Notes: generated from the sequence alone by a model not told the origin. A stretch of 64,000 nt of DNA from Bacteroidota bacterium (GCA_016722525.1 JADKJB010000003.1:124001-188000); one strand, 5' to 3'. Numbered from the stretch's first letter, positions 1 to 9,491 are shown. A program made the numbers and translations.

Positions 1-80
1 CAATGAATAATACTGAAACTGGTCTTATGAACAAAATGGAAGCAATCATACAAAAATTCGAACTCCAATGGAATTTTTAA
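1..80 (+). CDS. 3' end of an unidentified gene (partial)
   Basis: An open frame runs from the window edge to a TAA at 78-80, giving a tail of about 25 residues ending in ELQWNF. It could be the end of a gene that starts outside the window or chance. It lies 36 bases upstream of the outer-membrane protein gene on the same strand. No family can be recognised from so short a piece. Confidence 0.3.
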   Translation, partial: MNNTETGLMNKMEAIIQKFELQWNF

Positions 81-116
81 ATCAGCCGACAACACAAAAC
101 ATCAATATAAATCACT

Positions 117-776
117 ATGAATAAAAGCATCTGTATATCAATATTTCTTATTTTATACTCACTAACACTCTCAGCACAAAAAATATCCCTGCACGGGGGT
201 ATCAACTTTGCAAACATGGATATTTCCGGAGTTGATGAAGGAGAATTTTCAACTCAAACCAAATCAAAAGTGGGTGGTCAAATGGGAATGCGGATAGCCT
301 TTCCGGTCTATAAATCGTTATTTATTGAAACGGGACTTACTGCTTCTACAAAAGGATATAAAATACATGAATCCTACAATTTCTTCGGTTATGAAACTGA
401 AGTCAACAGCAGGCTGAATGCGTATTATCTGGAATTGCCTTTGAACATAAAAGGGGTTTTGAACGTTGGTAAAATAAATATTTATGGGGCATTTGGACCC
501 TATTTTGCCATGGGAATTTATGGTAATTATAGAACCAAATCAACTTTTGATGGAGAAACAGAAGTTCTGAAAGGCGATGTCTCCTGGGGTACCAGCGCTG
601 ATGATGAACTCAAAAGGCCCGATGGCGGAATTAATTTTGGAGCAGGAATGGAATATAAAAGATTAGTTGTTGGAATAGTCTATTCACATGGGTTGTTAAA
701 TATTTCCAATGTAGGAGAAATAAAGAACCGTGTTTTTTCTGTTACTGTTGGTTGTAAATTAGGAAAAATGGAATAG
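117..776 (+). CDS. Outer-membrane beta-barrel protein
   Basis: A 219-residue protein with an N-terminal signal peptide (hydrophobic core at residues 5-19, likely cut after LSA, leaving Gln first). The mature part has alternating aromatic and glycine-rich strands (GMRIAFPVYKSLFIETGL, YYLELPLNIKG, NFGAGMEYK, VFSVTVGCKLG) typical of the small PorT/OMP_b-brl porin-like barrels of Bacteroidota. It probably sits in the outer membrane. Substrate or partner cannot be told. ATG at 117 is the only start that includes the signal peptide. It is convergent with the HTH gene that follows. Confidence 0.75.
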   Translation: MNKSICISIFLILYSLTLSAQKISLHGGINFANMDISGVDEGEFSTQTKSKVGGQMGMRIAFPVYKSLFIETGLTASTKGYKIHESYNFFGYETEVNSRLNAYYLELPLNIKGVLNVGKINIYGAFGPYFAMGIYGNYRTKSTFDGETEVLKGDVSWGTSADDELKRPDGGINFGAGMEYKRLVVGIVYSHGLLNISNVGEIKNRVFSVTVGCKLGKME

Positions 777-823
777 CTTTTAGGTTTATGTATCGAAATC
801 ATCATACTTTAACATATAGTTCA

Positions 824-1177
824 TTAATCGATTTTCCATCTTGCTTCTATTTTTTTAAGAATTTCATTCTCCGATTCCAGTGAAACATTTAGTCTACGCA
901 GTCGCTGAATCTCCATATGCAACGGATCAACTTCTTCCGGTTTGGCTTTTAGTAAAAAATTTCCGGGTTCCAGCTTTTGAAAATTAATAAAGGAAGGATG
1001 AATTTTGATTGTCCGGCATAGTTCCAAAAAATTACTCAGTGAAATAGTCTGTTTATTCAGCGCGTATCTCAATCCGTTACCTGAAACATGCATTTCAGCT
1101 GCAATCTTTTCAACCGACAATCCGGTTAAATCAATAGCCTTTTTAATTCGTCTAAAAACAAAACGGTTGGTTTTCAT
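824..1177 (-). CDS. Small helix-turn-helix protein with C-terminal coiled coil
   Basis: 117 residues. Residues about 14-60 read as an XRE/Cro-type helix-turn-helix: LSVEKIAAEMHVSGNGLRYAL has the spacing of a DNA-recognition helix pair, followed by ISLSNFLELCRTIKIHPS. Residues about 88-113 (MEIQRLRRLNVSLESENEILKKI) form a short leucine-rich coiled coil, probably for dimerisation. This layout is common among small phage-like or mobile-element regulators in Bacteroidota. No target operator is evident. The upstream region on this strand is AT-rich and intergenic, so it probably has its own promoter. Confidence 0.6.
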   Translation of the reverse strand: MKTNRFVFRRIKKAIDLTGLSVEKIAAEMHVSGNGLRYALNKQTISLSNFLELCRTIKIHPSFINFQKLEPGNFLLKAKPEEVDPLHMEIQRLRRLNVSLESENEILKKIEARWKID

Positions 1178-1535
1178 GTGTTGGCTGGTTTGAATAGAAA
1201 ATTCTTAATTTTATTCTTATTTTGAAGTAAATATAGTAAAATGTATACTGCTTGAGGCTATAGATTGTTTTTGCATTGTTTTGAGCTATTTTTTTAAAAT
1301 TCGTACTATTTATTAACCACCTATTTATGTAAATGATTGATTAATAGCAATATATCCAACTTTTACTTTCCTGAAAACGCATACACAACCATGCTGTTCA
1401 ACCCACTACCTTTTGTATTTTTGCACAGAATATATCAGATTTAAAATCACTTTGCATTCTAACTAGGGAAAGGGATTATTTCAATGACCAAACAAAGCAT
1501 TTGGCAAAGTCAAATTACTAACTTAGCTCAGGGTC
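1178..1535. other. Intergenic region, AT-rich
   Basis: About 360 bases between the divergent HTH gene and the CrtI-like gene. It holds a candidate promoter box (TATTTTTG at 1416-1423). A short frame from ATG 1483 (MTKQSIWQSQ...) runs into the CAATGACC repeat and stops after 22 codons; it may be a gene remnant or chance. Nothing else is recognised. Confidence 0.4.
1416..1423 (+). promoter_or_regulatory. Candidate -7 promoter box
   Basis: TATTTTTG fits the Bacteroidota TAnnTTTG -7 consensus. It would read towards the CrtI-like gene about 160 bases downstream. No good -33 TTTG box is seen. Confidence 0.3.
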
Positions 1536-1592
1536 TCACCAATGATCAATGACCCAATGACCCCTTCAATGACCAATGACCCAATGACCAAT
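1536..1592. repeat. CAATGACC word array overlapping the crtI-like start
   Basis: Seven copies of CAATGAnC-type words spaced 7-12 bases apart. Read on the other strand they are GGTCATTG words, related to the GTCATT words in the array at 12200. The array supplies several in-frame ATGs (1542, 1557, 1569, 1584) to the downstream desaturase, so the first 14 residues of the longest frame are repeat-derived. Confidence 0.7.
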
Positions 1593-3098
1593 GTCCGTTT
1601 AGATAAAGATATTATAGTGATCGGCGCCGGAATCGCCGGCTTGGCTGCTTCTATTCGGCTGGCTGTCATGGGTGGACGAGTGAATGTATTTGAAACCAAT
1701 GATTTTTCGGGTGGGAAAATGTTTGACTGGAGCAAGGATGGCTTTCGTTTCGACATGGGCCCTTCTGTTTTTACCATGCCTCAATATGTCGAAGATTTAT
1801 TTCGTTTGGCCGGAAAAGATCCTGCCGATTACATTGACATCATCCGCCCCGAACTGCCTTTTAATTATTTTTTTGATGATGGACTCGTTCTTAATTTTTA
1901 TGCCGACATCGAAAAACTAATTAAAGAAGTTACTTCCAAAACTTCCGATAACGAAGAAACGATTCGTCAGTATCTCGAAAATATTCAGACTAAATTCGAT
2001 TTAACTAACAATGTTTTTCTGCAGAACTCACTGCATATTTTGTCAAATTATCTCTCTAAAGATGCATTCAAAGGATTGATGAACTTCCGCAAAGTGGAAG
2101 TCTTTAAAAGTATGGATGAGGCCAACAAAAAGAATTTTAAGGACGAACATACCATTCGTCTCTTTAACTCTTTTGCCAGTTACCTGGGATCAAATCCGTT
2201 CAAGGCACCCGGTGTTTTAAATGTCATTTCACATTTTCAACTTAACGCCGGAATTTATTTGCCCAAAGGCGGAATGATCTCTATCGCAAATGCATTGAAG
2301 AAACTGGCAATGGAGCTTGGTGTGAATTTTCATTTCAATTCACCCGTTGAAAAAATTCTTATCAGAGACAATAAAGCCTGTGGTATTATCACCAATGGTA
2401 GTGAAGTGTTGAGCGATATGGTGGTGAGTAACATTGACGTTTACAATGCCTACAAACACCTTATGCCGGAACAAAAAGGTCCGTCGATGGTGCTCAATCA
2501 CCCTAAATCACACTCGGTGATGGTGTATTTGTGGGGCATGAAAAAGACGTTCCCAAAACTGGCGCTGCATAACATGATCCTCGCCAACGATATGAAAGAT
2601 GAATACAACACACTCTTTCACAATTCCGATATCGGTGATGATTTTACGACGTATATTTATGTGAGCAGCAAATGCAATCCTACCGATGCTCCCGAAGGTT
2701 GTGAGAACTGGTATGTGCTTATCAACGCACCGCATATCAACGGACAGGATTGGGAAGCTATGCAGGAAAAAGTGAAGCAGAAATTATTAAAACGTTTACA
2801 CCATGTGTTAGGTGAAGATGTTTCGGAACACATTGCCTTTGAAAGAGTACAGGATCCTCGTCATCTCGAAAAGCAAACCAATTCCGCCTTCGGCGCCATT
2901 TACGGAAATAGTTTTAACAGCAAATTTTCAGTATTCCTTCGCCACCCGAACTTCACAGGTAAAATAAAAGACCTCTATTTCTGTGGAGGAACGGTTCATC
3001 CAGGAAGCGGTGTGCCTCTGTCTATTTTATCTGCTAAAATTGTGGCCGATATCATCGAAAAGAAATCCAAACGCAAGCTCAAAGCCAATGTCAGCTAA
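1584..3098 (+). CDS. CrtI-type phytoene/carotenoid desaturase-like FAD oxidoreductase
   Basis: About 504 residues from ATG 1584. The N-terminus has the FAD-binding Rossmann fold DIIVIGAGIAGLAASIRL with a terminal Glu (VNVFE), then the CrtI signature FRFDMGPSVFTMP. The C-terminal FAD motif FCGGTVHPGSGVPLSIL is also present. Family members desaturate or isomerise polyenes such as phytoene or hydroxy-carotenoids (CrtI, CrtD) and related lipids; the substrate here is unknown. Earlier in-frame ATGs from 1542 lie in a CAATGACC repeat and would only add repeat-encoded residues, so 1584 is preferred. The broken acyltransferase gene starts 18 bases after its stop, suggesting an operon. No phytoene synthase is nearby. 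Confidence 0.8.
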   Translation: MTNVRLDKDIIVIGAGIAGLAASIRLAVMGGRVNVFETNDFSGGKMFDWSKDGFRFDMGPSVFTMPQYVEDLFRLAGKDPADYIDIIRPELPFNYFFDDGLVLNFYADIEKLIKEVTSKTSDNEETIRQYLENIQTKFDLTNNVFLQNSLHILSNYLSKDAFKGLMNFRKVEVFKSMDEANKKNFKDEHTIRLFNSFASYLGSNPFKAPGVLNVISHFQLNAGIYLPKGGMISIANALKKLAMELGVNFHFNSPVEKILIRDNKACGIITNGSEVLSDMVVSNIDVYNAYKHLMPEQKGPSMVLNHPKSHSVMVYLWGMKKTFPKLALHNMILANDMKDEYNTLFHNSDIGDDFTTYIYVSSKCNPTDAPEGCENWYVLINAPHINGQDWEAMQEKVKQKLLKRLHHVLGEDVSEHIAFERVQDPRHLEKQTNSAFGAIYGNSFNSKFSVFLRHPNFTGKIKDLYFCGGTVHPGSGVPLSILSAKIVADIIEKKSKRKLKANVS

Positions 3099-3116
3099 GC
3101 GTTACTTTTTAAAGGC

Positions 3117-4362
3117 ATAGATTATTTTCAGTTATTAATTGATCATCACAATAAGAAAAAAGGAGGCCTGGGTCACGAGGCTCGCTTGGCTATTTACCTC
3201 GAAGGAAAGCTCGACCAACAAAAATTTCAGCAAGCACTCGATGTTAATTCACACTATCAACAGCTGCAGGCTATACGAGTAAGCAAAGCATTCGGCCTCG
3301 GTTATCCCTCTATCACATTTACAAATGCTAAAGGAAAAATCCCTGTACTTTTTCAGGAATTAGAAGGGAATGATATCCCGGAAAATGCATTAAACATTCA
3401 AGTGAAGGTGTATGAAAATCCACCTATAAACATTCAGGTTTTTTATCTGTCAAACAACACAACCTGTGTACTCTTTACCTTTCATCACATACTCTTCGAT
3501 TTTGCAGGAGTGCAATCTTTTATCGCATCCCTTTGCGGGATGGAAAATATCCCATTGCTTCCGACAGAATCAAAACCAAGGCCATTTACAAAAAGATTCA
3601 AATCATTTTTTGAAGCTGTGTTTTTACTTTCAGAGAAGCCAATGCAAAAATGACCATAGAAGAAAAAGCGCTTCCGCATCATAAACCACACCTAACCACA
3701 TACAAAGAAATTACTTTTACAGAAGCTGAAAAACTACGCATATACGAAAATGTCTCAAAGCATGGTCTGTCGCTGAATACGGGCATGTATCTGCTTGCCG
3801 GAGTTAGTCAAGGCATGCACGACGAAATTTTCAGCAAACAAAAAAGTCATAACTTCATCTGGGCACCTGTTCCGGTAAATGTTCGCAAAAGGGAACGGCC
3901 GATGCAATTTTGTTCAACGGGTTATCATTTCTATTTTACAAACTCCGTCCCGAAGTACTTAATGATTTAGAAAGTACCACCAGAGAAATTAAATCTCAAA
4001 TGATGGATCAGATGCGCAAAGAGTTACCGGCAGCCTTCATCGATTTCGCCGATGGTTACTGGTACATGCCAATGCCTTTTTATGCTCCTATGCTCTACCT
4101 ACCTTCTTGGGGAAAATTATCCAGCTTCTCCTTTTCTGTTTTAGGAAGCACCTTTCAAAACCTAAACGAATTCATGGGATTAAAAGTATCAAACATAAAA
4201 AACTACCCATCCAATTCCATTGCCCCCGGCATCACCTTCCTCTTCTACGAATTCCGTGGTGAATTGCGAATGATGACCAGCTGGGTGAAAGGGCAATATA
4301 GCGATGAAGAACAAATGGCGATGATAAAAAGGGTGATGGAAAATTTGGTCAACGGTCGTTAG
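3117..4362 (+). pseudogene. Condensation/WS-DGAT-like acyltransferase, start lost and twice frameshifted
   Basis: Homology-like sequence begins right after the desaturase: IDYFQLLIDHHNKKKG at 3117, with ATA where ATG is expected, in a frame with no stop before 3651. It contains HHILFDFAG (His codons at 3483-3488), the HHxxxD catalytic motif of condensation, PapA and wax-ester-synthase acyltransferases. Frame changes are needed at the A run 3646-3650 and at the A run 3887-3890; both are repaired by adding one A. After repair the protein is about 415 residues, with PVNVRKKG in the middle and a continuous C-terminal half. It would move an acyl group onto an alcohol or amine, perhaps on a product of the upstream desaturase. 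Two homopolymer deletions plus a lost start may be true decay or sequence error. Confidence 0.65.
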
Positions 4363-4489
4363 TCATTTGCAAAGCTCAAAATAGTTACAGACATTCGCGG
4401 AGTTGGACAGATTTACTCTCTTTAAAGAATCAAATCAGTGTTCATCTGTTAAATCGGTTTGATCAGCGTTCCTTTTCGACCAGCCCGGC

Positions 4490-4559
4490 CACTGATGACT
4501 CGGAACTGTTTACTGGTCACTCAATACTTGTCACTTTAAACTTGTCACTTGTCACTAAT
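4490..4559. repeat. Heptamer array, 10 units
   Basis: Exactly ten 7-base units in phase: CACTGAT, GACTCGG, AACTGTT, TACTGGT, CACTCAA, TACTTGT, CACTTTA, AACTTGT, CACTTGT, CACTAAT. The array overlaps the 3' end of the sulfotransferase gene on the opposite strand and contains its TGA stop. Confidence 0.85.
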
Positions 4560-5666
4560 TCTGTACCCAAGAATTTCATAAGCAAACCGCCACTCTTTAA
4601 AAACGTTTTCCTTTTTTAATTCATCTTCCTGATGCAAATTCGTCTGGTAGTTTTTATAATTTTTCAACTCTTCTGCGAAAAGCAATTCAACTTTGTTATA
4701 GTCTCCTATATTCAACTGTGCATAAACTTGTTTCAGAATTTCCTGCGGCTGTGAAATAAAATCATCATACCGCATTTCGAATATATTTTCTTTAGAAAGA
4801 AGCTTACGATCTTCGAAATATTGTTTCATCGTTTCTTTGTAAGTGTAAAAAATATGATTTTCCATTTCAGCATTTCCAATTTCCTGGAAAGCTACTTGTG
4901 GTATCACGCTCTCGTACAATTTTTCGTTCGATGAAAATACAGAATATGGGTGACGGTGGATGTGAATGAATTTGGCATCGGGAAATAATTCCAGCAATAA
5001 TTTAACCCTTCCCGTATTAAACGGACTTTTTAACAACAGCTGTTTATTGTTATTTTTTAAAGTCAACTTTTTGAAAAGCCACATTAAATTCTTCGAAAAG
5101 TTTTTTCTTTCCGATGGATCGCCTTTGAACAGCACGAACCTGTCGAAGTAATTGGAAAATTGTTGAGGAAAATAAATAGCATTCGCCATTGACTCAATTC
5201 CCATATTCCCTAAGGCAAATTCCTCCTCCTTCGGCACATCTGCGCCAAGCTCAAGGTTATCCATCGGACGAGTCTTGGGCAGAACTTTAGATGCAATAAA
5301 TTTAAGCACAATACCAAAAGTAAACAGCACATGCGGCCCCATGCATTCATAAAATCTGCAAAAGGCAAACCGCGGATCTTTACTCATCAGATACATCAAA
5401 AACGTTGTGCCACTGCGAGGATAGCCAAGAATAAAAACCGGAGACTTTATTTCCGTTTTCCGGATCTTCCGGTTGTAAAGTAATTTCTCAAGATAAATAA
5501 ATGGAATGTTGAGTATTGCGAAAGGGATTGTCAACAGAAATTTAGGCAAAAAATGGGCACTTATTTTAAAATTATTATCCGTCGCCAGTTTCCAAATATT
5601 GCCAAGCCTACTTCCACTAAGTATGTGCGAACCGAATCGGGTGGATTTGCGGAAATCAATTTGCAT
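4545..5666 (-). CDS. Sulfotransferase family protein
   Basis: 373 residues. GYPRSGTTFL at residues 81-90 is the 5'-phosphosulfate loop of PAPS-dependent sulfotransferases, and HRHPYSVFSS is the 3'-phosphate binding segment. An amphipathic, hydrophobic stretch at 38-62 precedes the loop and could associate with the membrane. Members (Sulfotransfer_3) move sulfate from PAPS to hydroxyl groups of lipids, sugars or small molecules. The last residues (ISDK) and the TGA stop are encoded by the heptamer array at 4490-4559. Desaturase and acyltransferase genes next door hint at a lipid substrate, but this is inference. Confidence 0.8.
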   Translation of the reverse strand: MQIDFRKSTRFGSHILSGSRLGNIWKLATDNNFKISAHFLPKFLLTIPFAILNIPFIYLEKLLYNRKIRKTEIKSPVFILGYPRSGTTFLMYLMSKDPRFAFCRFYECMGPHVLFTFGIVLKFIASKVLPKTRPMDNLELGADVPKEEEFALGNMGIESMANAIYFPQQFSNYFDRFVLFKGDPSERKNFSKNLMWLFKKLTLKNNNKQLLLKSPFNTGRVKLLLELFPDAKFIHIHRHPYSVFSSNEKLYESVIPQVAFQEIGNAEMENHIFYTYKETMKQYFEDRKLLSKENIFEMRYDDFISQPQEILKQVYAQLNIGDYNKVELLFAEELKNYKNYQTNLHQEDELKKENVFKEWRFAYEILGYRISDK

Positions 5667-6037
5667 GCTGATGAAAATATATTATTTGCCTGAGGCTGTA
5701 AATATATGACAAACATAGATTGTTTCACGCAAAGGCGCTAAGGCGCGAAGTTGGGTCGAATTCGGTGTCACGCAAAGGCGCAAAGGCGCGAAGGCGCGAA
5801 GTTGGGTTGAATTTGGTGTCACGCAAAGGCGCTAAGGCGCGAAGGCGCGAAGTTGGGTTGAATTTGGTGTCACGCAAAGGCGCGAAGTTGGGGTCAGAGA
5901 TCTTTGCGTCTTTGCGTCTTAGCGTGAACCCCTTTTCTCTAAGCTTAAATATTTGTATTTCAATGGATTTAATAATGTATAAGGAATAAAAATTCTGTGA
6001 ATTCACTGGATTGGCCTACATTTGTCAGGTATAGGTT
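5667..6037. other. Divergent intergenic region with CGCAAAGG repeats
   Basis: About 370 bases between the divergent sulfotransferase and DUF5686 genes. Most of it is the CGCAAAGGCGC tandem repeat described separately. The remaining flanks are AT-rich and no clear promoter box is seen. Confidence 0.5.
5726..5934. repeat. CACGCAAAGGCGC tandem/inverted repeat element
   Basis: Four direct copies begin with CACGCAAAGGCGC at 5726, 5769, 5820 and 5871 (spacing 43, 51, 51). Each carries GGCGCGAAGTTGGG, and the copies differ by an extra GCGCGAAG octamer. The run ends with an inverted arm (TTTGCGTCTTTGCGTCTTAGCGTGAACC) that can pair with the first copy. The same words recur at 21254-21405. Elements of this look are widespread in Bacteroidota intergenic DNA. 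The open frames that cross it encode only repeat peptide and are not genes. Confidence 0.8.
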
Positions 6038-8538
6038 ATGTCATTATCAAGAACTCCATCTTTTTACCTTGTTTGTTTTCTGCTTTCGCACCTTTCAGGT
6101 TTTGCGATGGCTCAAAAAACCCTCGTTTATGGCCGTATCACCGAAGCAGGCGGCAATAATCCGGTTGCGTTTGCCAATGTCGCTTTTAAAGGCACTACCA
6201 TTGGGACCTCTTCCGATCAACTGGGCAATTTTACCCTCGAAACAAACGAAACGTACAACCAACTCACCTTTTCCGCTGTAGGTTATATCGACACCACCAT
6301 CTTTATTAAAGTGCACGAAAGACAGGAGCTTAAAGTATATCTCGCTACCCGTGACTATATGTTAAGTGAAGTAGTCATTAACGCCGGCGAAAACCCTGCT
6401 TTTGCTATTCTCCGGAAAGTTGTTGCAAACAAACCGATCAACAACCCTGAAAAATATAATACTTACGAGTATCGCTCTTACAATAAAGTGCAGTTTGATC
6501 TCAATAATTTTTCCGACAAAATAAAAAAGAATCCCCTCTTCCGCCCTTTCCCTTTCATCTGGCAATACCAGGATACCATGGCAAATGGAGTGAGGTATCT
6601 CCGTTTTTATTCAAAGAAAATGTTCGGGATCACTATTTTCGCCAACAGCCGCAAAGTTATAAGGAGTATGTTGTAGGAAGTCAGAACAAACAATTTTTTC
6701 GAGGGCCTAAAATAGAGGAGTTCATAGAGGAATTGTATTTGAATCCAAATGTGTATGAAAATTTTGTTTCTATTCTGACAAAAAATTTCCCGAGTCCGGT
6801 GAACGACAATTTTAACCGATTTTATAAATATTATCTCAACGATACCTTAAAATATATCGATGGTGTTCCCTGTCACCATATTCGGTTTTATCCTAAAAAC
6901 TCCAACGATGTAGCTTTTTCCGGTGAGATGTTTATTCACGATTCCACATTCGCAGTAAAACGAATCGATTTAAATTTCAGTATCGAAGCCAATATAAATT
7001 TCGTACGAAGTTTTTGGATTCGCATGGATTATGATTGGTTGAATCAACAAAATTGGTTTATCAAAGAGATCATCGTGCTGGCGGATTTCACTGTCGTGGA
7101 AAATGCATCAGAACTCACCGGGTTCTTCGGAAGAAGATTTTCAGAGTATAAAAATGTGGTGCTGAATCAACCTCGCCCCGATAGTATATACGCGCCATTT
7201 GACCAGGTGATTGCACTCGACAGTTCCGAATTCCGTACAGAAATATTCTGGGAGCAGGAGCGAAGTGATACGCTATCAAAAGAAGAACAAAATGTGGCTA
7301 ATCTGGTGGATACCATTCAGGACAACTGGAAATTTAAATTATTCAGAGGAGCATTCACTACGGTAGGAACCGGTTGGGTGCCGGTAAAGAATTTCGATAT
7401 CGGAAATATTTTCACCTTCACCAGTTATAACGATATTGAAGGAGTACGACTCAAAACAGGATTCCGCACAGCCAAAAGCAGTACTTTTCCCATACAGCCA
7501 AGAGGTTATATTGCTTATGGAACCCGAGATGAGAAATGGAAGTACATGGGAGAGTTAAATATTATTGATTTCGGTGATCCGGGAAAACATAATTTGATTG
7601 GTGCATATATTCAGAGTGATGTCGATCAGCTTGGGCGAAGTTACTGGGCCATTCCTTTAGATCATTTTTTAACCTATGTGTTGCAGGTAGCTCCATTCGA
7701 TACCCGCACTTTCGTGGAAAATAAATCAGCTTACATTGAGCGCCAATGGTTTTTCGGTTTTGTAACACGTCTTTCAGTTTTAACTCAAAATGTAAAGCCT
7801 TTTGGTGGCTATAGTTTTTACAGCAAATCAAGTGACGGCTCCACAACACCCGTTTCTGATTTCACTTTATCGGGATTTCGTTTTTCGGGTCGGTTTGCTT
7901 ATGGTGAAAAGGAGGTACATCCAAAATTCTATGATAGTGAATCACGGTTTTTCATGTTGAAATATCCTGCAGTTTCATTTGAATACACGGTTGGTGAAAA
8001 GGGATTGTTGAATTCCGAATTCGATTATCAACGATTGAATCTGAGAGTAGAGCATCAGCAGCGAATCGGGCGTTTTGGTTATTTGGCCTACATTGTAGAA
8101 GGAGGAAAGGTCTGGGGAGAGGTTCCCTATCCATTTCTGGCGATACCATTTGGAAACCAGTCAATAATTGCAGATAAGGCCTCGTTTAACGGCATGAACT
8201 ATCTCGAATTTGCATCCGATAAGTATGTATCTATTCATCTGGAGCATCATTTTGAAGGGTTCTTTTTAAACAAAATACCATTCAATCGCATCTTAAAACT
8301 GCGTGAATTTGTATTTGGAAAAATCTTTCTCGGCAGGTTGTCCGACAAAAACAACGAAACAAAGTGGGCTTTTCCGGAACGGCTATTTGCCATCGAAGAA
8401 CCCTACTACGAAGTGGGTTTCGGCATCGAAAACATCCTGAAAATAAGCAGGATCGACTTCACCTGGCGACTCAACTACCTTGATCATCCTCATGTATACA
8501 GCTTCCTGCCAAAGCCCTCCTTTCAGTTCCGGTTTTGA
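6038..8538 (+). CDS. DUF5686 protein with carboxypeptidase-regulatory-like domain (one frameshift)
   Basis: Signal peptide at residues 1-24 (ends GFAMAQ), then a CarboxypepD_reg-like beta-sandwich (VYGRITEAGGNNPVAFANV to about residue 105), then the long DUF5686 region ending in an aromatic barrel-like strand FQFRF. The frame breaks in the AAA run at 6653-6655: adding one A turns NSRKV-stop into NSRKSYKEYVVG and joins the frame that runs to 8538. About 833 residues after repair, close to the paralogue at 27845-30319 (825 residues). Family members are outer-membrane-associated proteins of unknown function. The next gene, a small secreted protein, follows 75 bases on. Confidence 0.75.
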
Positions 8539-8585
8539 TTTGTGAAAGGCTTCAGCTAGTGGCAATACTCTTCATAAAACTTCAT

Positions 8586-8593
8586 TATCTTTG
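8586..8593 (+). promoter_or_regulatory. Candidate -7 promoter box
   Basis: TATCTTTG matches TAnnTTTG and lies 20 bases before the ATG at 8614. No clear -33 box. Confidence 0.4.
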
Positions 8594-8613
8594 CATAAAT
8601 TCCTTCAATAAAA

Positions 8614-9138
8614 ATGACAACAAAAAAGTTACTCATTACGATAGTTTCGGTTTGTTTCTTCATATGTTTTCAAGCGCCCGTTAAAGCACAACAGAATCAG
8701 ATGGCTTTGCTGGAAGAATTACGAACTGATCTGCAATTTGCATTCAATGAAGAATCGGTTTGTTATAAATTATATGATAAAGTAAAAAACATCGCCAATC
8801 CTGAAACAGTTTTATTAGGATATATCGGTGCTCTTCATATAGCAAGATCCCGTTTTATTCCACTGTTCGACAAAAGAGAATCACTCCATACGGGAGAACA
8901 AAAACTCGAGGCCTCCATAAAGAAAGATCCCCAGAATGTGGAGTTGATTTTTCTACGGCTAACAATTCAACTCAATCTGCCTTCAATTTTGGGATATAAT
9001 GATAATATCGATTCAGATAAAATATTTCTGATCAACAACTACAAAAAATCGACACCGGATCTAAGAGCGAAAATTGTTAAATTTGTGAAAGAGTCGGAGG
9101 ATTTTGCCGATGCAGAAAAGGCAAAATTTGTTTTTTAA
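8614..9138 (+). CDS. Small secreted protein of unknown function
   Basis: 174 residues. Signal peptide 1-25 (ends VKAQ). The mature part is helical with no catalytic motif that I recognise: CYKLYDKVKNIANPETVLLGYIGALHIARSR, then ELIFLRLTIQLNLPSILGYNDNI, a pattern seen in small periplasmic tetratricopeptide-like proteins of Bacteroidota. It has its own candidate promoter box at 8586 and is followed by the truncated acyl carrier protein. No function is proposed. Confidence 0.6.
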   Translation: MTTKKLLITIVSVCFFICFQAPVKAQQNQMALLEELRTDLQFAFNEESVCYKLYDKVKNIANPETVLLGYIGALHIARSRFIPLFDKRESLHTGEQKLEASIKKDPQNVELIFLRLTIQLNLPSILGYNDNIDSDKIFLINNYKKSTPDLRAKIVKFVKESEDFADAEKAKFVF

Positions 9139-9197
9139 AGTTGGATGTAGTTATTGCTATAAATTGTCGTTAACCAGTCTTTATCCTCATCAAATAA

Positions 9198-9335
9198 ATG
9201 TCCGTTTTTACTACTACCGAAATCAGTCAGACGTTATGCGATTTTATAAAGGAAAATTTGGTTGCTGTTGAAGTTTCAGTAGCACCATCTACACCATTAG
9301 AAAAACTCGGACTCGATTCCTTCTCCATCATTTAA
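9198..9335 (+). pseudogene. Acyl carrier protein truncated at its phosphopantetheine site
   Basis: 45 codons from ATG 9198. The start reads as helix I of an acyl carrier protein (SQTLCDFIKENLVAVEV, then STPLEKLGLDSFSII). DSF is the conserved 4'-phosphopantetheine attachment motif, so Ser41 is present. Carrier proteins normally run a further 30-40 residues (helices II-IV). Here the frame ends in TAA two codons past the motif, exactly where the heptamer array begins at 9337. The fragment sits ahead of a FAD oxidoreductase and an acyl-AMP ligase, natural partners for a carrier protein. A real short protein seems unlikely, since helices II and III are needed for function. Confidence 0.6.
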
Positions 9336-9336
9336 A

Positions 9337-9489
9337 CACTGGTTACTGAATACTGGTCACTGAATACTGATCACTTGTCACTAATCACTTGTCACTGAAT
9401 ACTGATCACTAATCACTGGTCACTAAACACTGTCACTGAATACTGATCACTTGTCACTTTAAACTTTACACTTGTCACTCTATACTAAA
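9337..9489. repeat. Heptamer array, 22 units
   Basis: Twenty-two units in a 7-base phase (one is 6 bases): CACTGGT, TACTGAA, TACTGGT, CACTGAA, TACTGAT, CACTTGT, CACTAAT and so on to TACTAAA. It fills the whole space between the truncated acyl carrier protein and the ATG of the FAD oxidoreductase at 9492, leaving no room for a normal ribosome-binding site outside the array. Confidence 0.9.
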
Positions 9490-9491
9490 CC

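Noticed and set aside
3117..4362. Programmed frameshifting in the acyltransferase and other broken genes
   Set aside because: The shifts occur in many unrelated genes at varied short homopolymers without slippery heptamers plus structure; error or decay is simpler.
5720..5989. Open frames of about 90 codons on both strands
   Set aside because: They translate the CGCAAAGG repeat (KGAKARRREVG copies) and have no gene-like features.
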